From Mucidula mucida (lineage: Eukaryota; Basidiomycota; Agaricomycetes; Agaricales; Physalacriaceae): DNA of 64,000 bases. Position 1 is the first letter of the stretch. Each line of letters begins with the position of its first letter. Location of the stretch: the NCBI GenBank assembly GCA_015501055.1, contig JADNYV010000012.1:186001-250000 (forward strand), written 5' to 3'. Positions 55,958 to 64,000 of the stretch are shown piece by piece. The notes under the pieces were generated by a model, which searched no databases, had not been told where the DNA came from, and saw nothing but the letters and a program-made list of their open reading frames with translations. Position numbers and translations under genes: made by a program.

Positions 55958-57525
55958 TTAACCGGGTGACGTCATGTCCGGTTCGCTCAAGTTTTGCACA
56001 TCCTGCGCCTCTTTCTCTTCGGCCTCAACGACTTCAATGTCCAAAGGAAATGTCAAGATGGCAGCAATACCGGTGAGCTGATTCAACTCTGCAACAAATA
56101 TCAGCGGCAAGGTATGGCAATGATGTTCTTTGCCGTACGTTGACCAGATTCATGCATACTGGAGAATATCACCACTTCGGCGCCTTTTTGCTGGACAGCT
56201 TCGACAAGTGCTACATATTTTTTTCTCATTATAGGATCGCTTGACCTATAGCTGTATGAGCGACGCAATTTCGAGAGGATATAAAGTGACGAACCGGAAT
56301 AGATCATCAGAGATAAGCAATGTACCGATAGCGCCACGATCTGAAGCCAGTAGGACATGGTTTGAGCCGTACCACGCCCTCATTTCATCCGATCCGAGCA
56401 TCTTGAAGAACCTAGGTGAATCAATGAGCGGCCAAATGCGTGATATTTGGATAAGAACATACCTGTCGAGAACAATACCCTCCCGAGCGAATTTGGTCTC
56501 TTTGAGTTGTGAAACGATCTGAAAATTTGTCAAAAATACATGCGACAAGCACGAAAGATGTACGGACTTCTGGACTTTTCAAGACTTCGACAAGACTGTG
56601 TACATGAGGACTGCTGATGTGTACCTTGATAGTCTTTTCTCGCAGGGCTTTTTGGAGGACCTTGTCTCCGCGCTTCGTGGCCTCCTCCATCATGTGAGTA
56701 AAGACAGAGTCCCGAACCCACCCGGGACTGGCAATCACGATTGCTTTAAGACCCACATTTGCATACGGTATATGTCGGATGAATGCGTCGTAAATAGACC
56801 CGTAGAACTTGAGAAGAGCCTTCTCATGTTGAGATGCACCAGAGGCGACGGCTTTGCGCGGGATGGAGACAGATATGCGGTGTGTTACAAGAGTCATATG
56901 TTCAGACAGCAAGCAGAATGCAGCAGTTCCTTCGCCGCAGACAACAGCACCGACTTCAGCGCCTCGGCCAGGAACGATAGCCTCCTCGACTCGGGCCAGG
57001 GCAATACTATCCCAACCATCGGCCTTCTCAATGCGGACATCCCGATTGGCTTCAATGTCTAGCGTATGATGTGCTCCCAGTTTTACATGCTGATTTTCTG
57101 CAGTCACTCGACCGGATATGTGAAGAGCGGCAGTGGACGTATTGGCTGAGCTGCTCGCGTCACTGGTAGTGGATGCATCTGTGGTGGCCGGGGCTGCCGA
57201 CGAGGAAAAGTCGACGCGGCCTACTTGGAGAGTGAGATTGACGCGGACGCGCTGTGATTCTGTGGATCCAGTCGCAGAAGTCTTCTGTACACGGCTAGCA
57301 GAATATGAGAAAGAACATAAAGTTTGAGGCTGGCGACTCACCGAATGGCAGGGGCCCGTACTAGATCGTCCTTTTGGATGAGATTGTAGAGATGCCACAT
57401 GTCTTCATCGTCCTCTGGTCGTAATGTAACATGACCCTAGAGAAAGAGTCAGAAGACGGTAGCAGATTTTAAAAGGATTGTAATACAGCGCCATGTTTGT
57501 CAATAAACTTGTTAACCAACTTCAT
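55958..57525 (-). CDS. DOM34: DOM34/Pelota, ribosome rescue factor
   Basis: The ATG at 57525 gives [20 protein letters not shown], then [20 protein letters not shown], the Pelota N-terminal domain. A Ser/Thr/Ala-rich insertion sits in the domain near [13 protein letters not shown], followed by [19 protein letters not shown]. The middle domain has [20 protein letters not shown] and a [14 protein letters not shown] block. The C-terminal domain has [34 protein letters not shown] and HESGQ, and ends [18 protein letters not shown], then an acidic tail. Dom34 works with Hbs1 to split stalled ribosomes in no-go decay; as expected it lacks the GGQ motif of eRF1. It is divergent from the DUF1295 gene (197 bp) and directly upstream of photolyase. 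Confidence 0.93.
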
Positions 57526-57722
57526 GGTCAACTGCAGAGCCGTTCGTGCCTTGCGATCCTGATCACCGACTAGTCTAAAATAGGTGATACTCATTGTTGA
57601 TCTCCATCTCCCTCATGCTCGTTCACCTACGTTCGGCATCCGGTCCAGACCTGAAGACCGGTTTCCATTATTGTGACTAAATTGTTCGCTGACTGTCTTT
57701 GCTTTCGTCCACCTGGTCGAAA

Positions 57723-58715
57723 ATGTCCTCGAAACCACCCCAAGGCCCGTTCCAGCGCCAGAATCCCAATATAAGCGTTCCTGGTGCAGCCATCTTCGCT
57801 CTTGGTCGTCTCGCCGAGTGAGTTGAAAGTAGGAACTCATACCGTGTCTAACTCTTTAGTGCCCCGCTGCAATACGCGTTATTTACGCAGGGGTGGGCTG
57901 TGAGATCCCTCGCTGCCCTCGGCTTGCGTGGGAGCAACGTCTTGGTCACTGCTGGGCCGGGCGTTGCGGGGCTGGGTCCTATCCCGACGCTACTTACGGG
58001 CATGTACGCCGTTGCGGGCCTCCGTCACGTACGTGTCTCTTTTAGCAAAATTCGTGTAGGCAACTGAGCAATCATTCAACAGGCCTATTGGTCCGTGTTC
58101 ACAAGCAGCAACTACTGCGGGGTGGGCGACTCCCTCCAGATTGTCATTTATAACGCCACCATCAACGTTATCAACACTCTTGTCGCAGTCCACACACTGA
58201 CCTCATCAACGAATCCCGTTCTTGGGAGCTTCACAGAGTCTCTTGGATGGAAGCAGTGGGCCGGGCTCGCCCTCTTTGCGCTCGGAGTTTCGCTCGAGAT
58301 GATTTCCGAGAACAGCAGGAAGCAGTTCAAGAAAGATCCCAAGAACAAGGGCAAAATTGACGACACGGGCTTGTGGTGCGTATTATTTATTTTCCTCTAC
58401 AGAGTGCGATTTTGATTTTGTCCAAAGGTCAATCGTCCGCCATCCAAACTACCTAGGCTACCTCCTGTGGCGCGTCGGGATCTCGCTCACCACCGTCAGC
58501 TCCCTCTTTCATTTTTATGTTACTACCTACTGATATGGCCGCTATCGCACCAGGGCTCTCTCGTATCTTCCGCGGTACTTGCCAGCTTCCAGTTTGCCAT
58601 CTTTTTCTTTGGGGGAATCCCTGAGATCAGCAACTACATGGCTACGAAATACGATGCCAAGTGGGCGGACTACAAAAAGCGCGTGCCGTCTGCGATGTTC
58701 CCAGGTATTTTTTAA
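57723..58715 (+). CDS. DUF1295 membrane reductase-like protein
   Basis: The start MSSKPPQGPFQRQNPNISVP leads, through a 40-nt intron, to QYALFTQGWAVRSLAALG. The protein has several membrane helices, including WKQWAGLALFALGVSLEMIS. The family signature SIVRHPNYLGYLLWRVGISL follows, then an intron with a GTCAGC donor that removes an in-frame stop and gives GSLVSSAVLASFQFAIFFFG. The end is SNYMATKYDAKWADYKKRVP, which fits DUF1295 (3-oxo-5-alpha-steroid 4-dehydrogenase-like/isoprenylcysteine methyltransferase fold). It is likely an ER or mitochondrial membrane protein acting on a lipid. The real substrate is unknown. Confidence 0.85.
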
Positions 58716-59545
58716 TGAGCTGTACTAAGTAACATCATGGGACATCAATCAATACTATGGAACCTTTGCACTTTCGTCACTGAGTGTGATCAGGCGAGTT
58801 GGAGCTTGTGCGCAATGCGGTAAGGCGGTGATCCACGGAGAATGTTCCCAAAATGAGGGCAGTGCTCACAGGGATCCAGTCTCCATGAGGAGGGGTTTGT
58901 CTGAAAGTTGAACCTATGTTCAAATCTGAGATGAACCTCAGAGGGAGTTTGACTGAGTACGCGCATCCTCTTTCAACGCAAATCCGGCATTTCCCGGTTC
59001 AACTTAGTACACGTTGATGCCATTGATCTAGCCACAACTTCGCCTCACGCCTGCATCATGGGCCACGACCAGGCTCCAGAGTCTAGAGGCTTCAGAGGCT
59101 AAGATCGGGGAGAAGAGAGAAGAAGAGACTCGAGAGTGCAACGCGTCAAGGCGAGCGGGGTGATAGATGATACGGCGTGTGAATCTGCTGGATTTAGCAT
59201 CCCTATCAAGACACTGAATTGCGTACTGTGCGCGCTCCGAGTCGGCCTCATTTATTGCTGTGAATTATTAGGTACGTCATCTTCGGTGAGTCTTCCAATC
59301 TCCTTTCTCTTTCCCCTTTTTTGTACGCCTGGAAAACTCGCTTGTTTCCCCGCCACCAGACATAATACAAGAAGAGCAACACGTCAGATAACACTCCTTG
59401 ATCAATGGTACCCTTATCCACCGAATAATATTCCTTGTGTCTGCATCGTCGGTTGGAATTCGCTCAACATTCATTATGTGGGTTGTAATTAGGGAAGTAA
59501 TGCAACTATGTACGATGTGCAGCAAGATGGCGTGGAACAAACCAG
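58716..59545. other. Intergenic stretch between convergent genes
   Basis: This 830-bp gap has no supported gene. A 10-bp inverted repeat (AAGTTGAACC near 58907 and GGTTCAACTT near 59000) and repeated AGAGGCT units near 59076–59100 are visible. A 118-codon plus frame at 59136–59492 has no recognisable features. Confidence 0.45.
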
Positions 59546-61551
59546 CTATACTCCGGGCGTGGAAAGAATGGGGAGATACAGCGAGAATGCTGTATCACCG
59601 ACTTTGGCATGCAGCGTGTTGCTGAGAGCCTTGGGCGAGATCGGCGACGAGTAAAATGTGTATCCATCTGCCGGGGGAATGGAATCATCACGCGTGAGGT
59701 TCACCGTTGTCGAGGTGTTCACAACGATGGGCGCAAGGGCATTTCCGGCGAGCGTGGTTTTGGCATACACAATCTCGGGCAGGAAGTCGTCCTTGACCTA
59801 GAAGCAACACCGATAAATGAGCGAGATGACTCAATTACAAGTATAAGCTTAACGTACGGCAGCCACGAGGGTCGTACCAGCGTCAGTGAACTGGGAGCGA
59901 GCCGGATCGTACAAAAGAACGTCTTGATCGATGGTGTAGTTTGCACCGTGGTTGTCGACGATCAAGGGAGTAGAACCGTTCCTAAAGTCTACTTCAAACC
60001 AGAAGTGCGAGATAGAGTTCTCGAGGGGTATCGTTGCCTTGAACCGGTAATACTCGAACTGGATGTAGCCCTTGGCCAAGCCGTAGGTAGACGCAGTTAG
60101 GTAATCAAGTTGGAGAAGCTCGACTGAGCATCCCGCAGCGGGGCAGGGTGTTCCTTGCCGCTCCTTCCAAAGCATGGTCACGGTCGTGTTTGGCGCTCGG
60201 AAGGACAATACCAACGCCCGGTTATCGATGATCTAAGGCCCAAAGTTTCAGCTCCACTCGATATGAAGAAGAAGTGAATACGCTACCCTCAGCGTCGCAA
60301 GGAATTTGAGAGCACCATCTTGAGGATACAGCATCGTGTCCGACACTTTGTAGTCAATGGGCTCGACAACGTCTGTGAGCTGGACGTTGCTTGGAACTGT
60401 GTCGATCATGCGCGCGAGCAAGTCTGTGCACACTTGGGTGAAAACCATCGGTTCGGACAGCCTACAAAGGTTGAGAATTTCGTGCGCAAGCAGGTAGAGA
60501 GAACGCAATCACGTTTTCATTGTAACATTGTTGTCACTGGAGAATATACGCAAGTCGGACCGGGTCGAGATATTTGGGCCGACTTCGAGGGTGTTCACTG
60601 TCGTCCAATCAAGATATTCGTGTACTCTGCATAACTGTGAGCACGATAATACGATTCTGCAATAACGGTCGACCCTCACATTGAATTATTGAATCCAATA
60701 GGCGACTGGAAGGTGACGCCAACCGATTGATCAGGCGTCAAAATTTCGGGAAAGTCGATCTGGCGGATGCCACCTAGGGAAGCATGAGATATGGTCAGCG
60801 TTTCAGTGGTTTAGCGTACCAAGGGAGTGACCACAGGCAGTCAGAGCAATCATTTCCGTTGCGTTGAAGCCCATGCGTTTGAACTCGGCGGTGTGCTCCT
60901 CCAGAGTTTCCTGCGGTTCAGGTACAGTCTCCGGCCCAGGTGTGGTAGCGTCAATTCGCCCCGCCCTGAATGGGATGGGAGGGCCGCCACAACCAATGAC
61001 GGCAGACACAGCGCTCATCGCAATGGCGTCCGCCACTACAGGTGAACAAGTTGAACAAACGGAAACGTATGAGAGACAAACGGCTACGAACTTCCAGTAT
61101 ATTCTGTTGGGACGTTCAACAAGTCAACGAGTGTTTTACGCTGTCCAAGTCCGACATTCTGGAAATTATTGTCTGTCATTCCAGGAAGATGAAAAGGCAT
61201 CGAGAATCGGGCTCACCTGAGCTCGATCAAGCTCATAAATGATTGACGCGTCCAAACCGCCAGTACCGTCCGTGACGTTGTGTGTAGCAAAGTCATGGAA
61301 CGCCTGTACAAGTCTTAAGGCAGGGAGGCGGAGTGGTTCAAGAGTAGACTTACGAGGCGGAGCCATTGAGCTGCGACAGTGGTCAGATCTCTTTCCACGC
61401 AACCCAACGTAGCAGTAGATATGCCGCTGAAATGGTTGACATAGAGGTGGTTGTCGATGTTGTCCAGCAATGGATCGGGCCAATGGAAAACCGCCGCTGA
61501 CCGAACGAGCTGCAGAGAGCATGCCACAGGAACAAAGAGACCAAGGCGCAT
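59546..61551 (-). CDS. Secreted plant/fungal-type heme peroxidase with C-terminal extension
   Basis: A signal peptide, MRLGLFVPVACSLQLVRSAA, is followed by TLGCVERDLTTVAAQWLRL and, after an intron, AFHDFATHN. This supplies the distal Arg and His of the RLxFHD motif. GTGGLDASIIYE is the glycine-rich loop next to it. VADAIAMSAVSAVIGCGGPP and RMGFNATEMIALTACGHSLG carry the proximal histidine. Beyond the heme domain lie about 200 extra residues in beta-like blocks (LWKERQGTPCPAAGC, YIQFEYYRFKATIPLENSIS, GSTPLIVDNHGANYTIDQDV), not present in lignin or manganese peroxidases. I did not trace every manganese- or lignin-type site, so its substrate is open. About eight introns occur. The chosen stop, after SLYLPILSTPGV, could be replaced by splicing to a further exon. 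Confidence 0.8.
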
Positions 61552-62253
61552 TTTGGGGATGAAGAGAGGCGAGTGAATTCCTACTAGATCTTTCGAAACG
61601 ACGCGTCTTAAATCACTGGATAGCTTGCCGCAAGGATTTCTGCCCTAGATTTTTGCCTGCTTCTTACGACGCGACGAAATTTGTCTCATTGCGAAACGGG
61701 CAATCCGCGCTAGTCGGCAGTGTGTCCATATGGAGGCTACCTAATTCTAAAGGTCGTGAGTTCGTGAGGAGAAATCAGGGTGATTGAAGTAGCGGTGATA
61801 CCAAGAGCTCACGAACGAACGAACTTGTAGAATTGGGCAGCCCCAAGGGTATATGGATTGTGCACCGTCGGACTATGTCAGCATAGCTCCTTTAAGCACA
61901 CCAAAGCCGGAGAGCGTGCAAAGAGCGTGGAAAAGTCTGGTCAAATATTTGGTCACCGAGTCCCTGTTTGGGTGCCATCGATAAGTCCAGAGTCCTCCAA
62001 AGAGTCCCGGTCGCGACTGAACGCCGTTCGGAACTGCTTCCGACCCTGCAAACCACTTCGTTGTGTGGGGTGGCCACCGTTTCGAGCGGTACCGGTTGAC
62101 TAATGTTTCTGTTCTGATACATCATCGCTACGCTTTACAGTTAACATCGATTTCTTGAATCTCTCAAAATAATTCGACTTACAGTATACCTTTTATACCC
62201 TGCCGATCCTGCAACGCCAACACGTCGATCTTTCCCCCAAAATCTACTCGAAC
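61552..62253. other. Divergent promoter region, peroxidase and methyltransferase
   Basis: About 700 bp separates the divergent starts. It contains a short GAACGAACGAAC repeat near 61815–61826 and a TTTTATACCC element about 55–65 bp before the methyltransferase ATG. No gene is supported. Confidence 0.45.
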
Positions 62254-63427
62254 ATGTCTTCTTCCACTGCTAAGCCAGACTATATTTTACCCGTAAGGCA
62301 GCTGTACCTCCTCTCATCTCATTCTTGACACTAGTTTCAACCAGGTCAACGAAACAGAATGGCAAAGGTCTGATCTTGGGTCTGATCGTCCAAGCTTGTT
62401 ACTAATGACGCTGTTAGGCTCGACGAGCAGTCCAATGCGATGGACACACTTCTAGGCCATAAACTGGGTCCGGGAGACATCGGACAACCCAAGAAGATCT
62501 TGGAAGTCGGGTACGAACACAAACTCTCCAGGTTGTTAGGATCGCTCGTTAAGCCCTTCCTTGCAGCGCTGGGTCTGGAGCATGGTGAGCCTAAGTACCT
62601 ATGTACCTCGCTGTTGGTACTATACGACCGCTAGGGCCATTTATGTCGCCAACAAGTACCCAGAGGCTGAAGTCATTGCGGCCGACATGAACCCCCTCCC
62701 TGCACGGTAGGTCGCCGGATTGCCTTGGACTCTCTCATCTGACCAACAGGCCCTTGCCTTCCAACCTTCGCTACCAGCAAACGAATGCCCTGGAGCCCTT
62801 CCCATTCCCGGCAGGCAGCTTCGACATTGTTCACATCCGGCTGACCCTGTGCCATGTGAGAGAGGAACTTGCGCCACATTAGACTCGCCCCGCTCACACT
62901 GCTATAGCTTCAAGATGGGGCCGCGGTCCTGACCCGCCTCATCGACCTTGTCGCTCCTGGCGGCTGGCTCCTCGCGGACGACATCGACTGGCTCGCGGAC
63001 TTCTCAGGCTTGGACAACGCGCCCGGTATTAAGGGCGGTCTCTCGCACATCATCAGCAGCACAGTGGCCGTCAAGGGTGACCCGCACTTTGGCAAAAACC
63101 TCAAGTCGCACCTCGAGTCCTCGAGCAAATTGACTAACGTTCATGTTCGCGAGGTTACGACGCCTTTAAACGGCGTGCCGCCCGCAGGTATGTCGCCCGC
63201 CGCGTTGTAACATTCATGCTCACCTGCTTCATACAGACCCAGCTGAGGCTACGTGGGCCAAGACGTTCATGGACACGCTCACACGCGCTGTCGCTGGAGC
63301 CCCTGTTGGGGACGCTCCAGCTGCAAAGGCGATGCAGAAGGCGTTCATCGACGACGCGGCCAACAAGGCGTTGGACTGGCAGTATTCGTTGAAGTTCTAC
63401 TTCGGTTGGGGTCAAAAGCTGGCCTAG
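62254..63427 (+). CDS. Class I SAM-dependent methyltransferase
   Basis: Splicing gives MSSSTAKPDYILP, then LDEQSNAMDTLLGHKLGPGD and KKILEVGAGSGAWAIYVANK, with the SAM-binding GxGxG motif formed across two short introns. It continues YPEAEVIAADMNPLP (acidic loop end of strand 2), QQTNALEPFPFPAGSFDIVH, LTRLIDLVAPGGWLLADDID and TWAKTFMDTLTRAV, ending YFGWGQKLA. The size (about 280 residues) and motif order match small-molecule methyltransferases that are common and diverse in agaricomycetes. The substrate is unknown, and no secondary-metabolite backbone gene is nearby in this window. Expression may be coupled with the peroxidase through the shared upstream region. Confidence 0.85.
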
Positions 63428-64000
63428 AGTCGCTTCGCGTCGCGGTAGCCGTCAATTCAACTTGGCGACGACCTCGTTCCTCTCCCTTTCGCTCTCTCCA
63501 GTGATAAGCCTTAGAAGAAGTGTATAAACATCTGTACGATCAAGTCAAAGAGCATTCGCCTTGTGATGAAAGGGACACCTAGTGACTCAATCAGAAAAAT
63601 CAACCTGAGCCAACCTACTCTTCGACTTAGCCAGAAACATCTAAACATGCATCGGTTTGAAGGTCGTTTCTATATTGGCTCCGCACAGTCCCCTTCGTCT
63701 AGGGTAAAAAAAAACAGGGGACAGTGGGTTTCTGATGGTAAGTAGTGCAGTGATGAGTCGGTCAACTACTGTACATACATTGTCGAAAGGGCAAATACTT
63801 GTGCTTTCCTCCTCAACTCGTGACTATGTTGCTGTGGCTCGCAATGGGCGCGCTTTATCAAGCGAATACGTCGTGCAAAATCTTGCGCCTACGATACATA
63901 CTAATCTTCCTGGACAGAAGATGCTAAACGTTGAAGGCGCTGTTCCAGAGAGTGTATATTCCGCATGAGAACCACATGTTTCCTCTGCAATTCGTCCAAC
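63428..64000. other. Right end without a supported gene
   Basis: The last 570 bp hold only short frames. The one at plus 63735–63968 (77 codons) contains QILVLSSSTRDYVAVARNGR, which could be part of a gene continuing beyond the window, but nothing is recognised. A run of nine A lies at 63706–63714. Confidence 0.4.

Noticed and set aside
58907..59010. Inverted repeat AAGTTGAACC/GGTTCAACTT as a mobile element
   Set aside because: Only 10 bp per arm, with no flanking duplication or conserved ends.
59136..59492. Plus-strand 118-codon frame
   Set aside because: No recognisable features; lies in a gap between convergent genes.
1..64000. CRISPR arrays, bacterial operons, tRNA or rRNA genes
   Set aside because: No regularly spaced repeats, no B-box plus cloverleaf pattern and no rRNA-like blocks were seen; the gene structure is eukaryotic throughout.

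Overview
This window is nuclear DNA from a filamentous basidiomycete, most likely an agaricomycete. Genes sit on both strands, most are cut by GT–AG introns of about 45–65 nt, and intergenic gaps are short. The gene set also fits: a myosin-motor chitin synthase, a fungal-type heme peroxidase, paired GtaA-type glutaminases and a DUF1295 reductase. I see no rRNA, tRNA, CRISPR array or bacterial-style operon. Exons were joined by hand from splice motifs and family motifs, so outer boundaries are firmer than every internal junction.

Layout. 1–7.6 kb is gene-poor: a proline-rich unknown (−), a WTAP/Mum2-like coiled-coil protein (−) and a STEEP1-like zinc protein (−). 7.9–19.1 kb holds an AVO2-like ankyrin protein (+), a GPH/SUT-type sugar transporter (+), DPH6 (−), FRS1 (+) and a xylitol/sorbitol-type dehydrogenase (−). 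A 759-bp PIF/Harbinger-like MITE with ~160-bp terminal inverted repeats and a TAA duplication lies at 19393–20151. 20.4–36.9 kb holds gluconokinase (−), GCN1 (+), an MBIP-like protein (−), an RPR2-like RNase P subunit (+), glutaminyl-tRNA synthetase (−) and a PAF-acetylhydrolase-like hydrolase (−). 37.1–52.2 kb is a cell-wall block: GtaA-type glutaminase 1 (−), GH18 chitinase (+), GtaA-type glutaminase 2 with a GPI-type tail (+) and a 1,866-residue myosin-motor chitin synthase (+). 52.6–63.4 kb holds an acidic-tailed membrane protein (+), CPD photolyase (−), DOM34/Pelota (−), a DUF1295 protein (+), a secreted heme peroxidase with a long C-terminal extension (−) and a SAM methyltransferase (+).

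Themes. Six genes serve protein synthesis or tRNA maturation (DPH6, FRS1, GCN1, RPR2-like, GLN4-like, DOM34). Several genes form head-to-head pairs with very short shared promoters: 38 bp for MBIP-like/RPR2-like, 95 bp for DPH6/FRS1, 197 bp for DOM34/DUF1295, 215 bp for STEEP1-like/AVO2-like and 290 bp for gluconokinase/GCN1. The last of these carries two telomere-type TTAGGG units. The dehydrogenase and gluconokinase flanking the MITE both feed sugars towards the pentose phosphate pathway.

Caution. At least seven conserved genes show an apparent single-base frameshift, mostly one missing base in or beside a short homopolymer. Because essential genes are hit (FRS1, GCN1), residual sequencing indels are the simplest explanation. 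I did not find a convincing wholly new multi-gene system. The best leads are the chitinase/glutaminase/chitin-synthase block, the MITE, and the fungal STEEP1-like and MBIP-like proteins.
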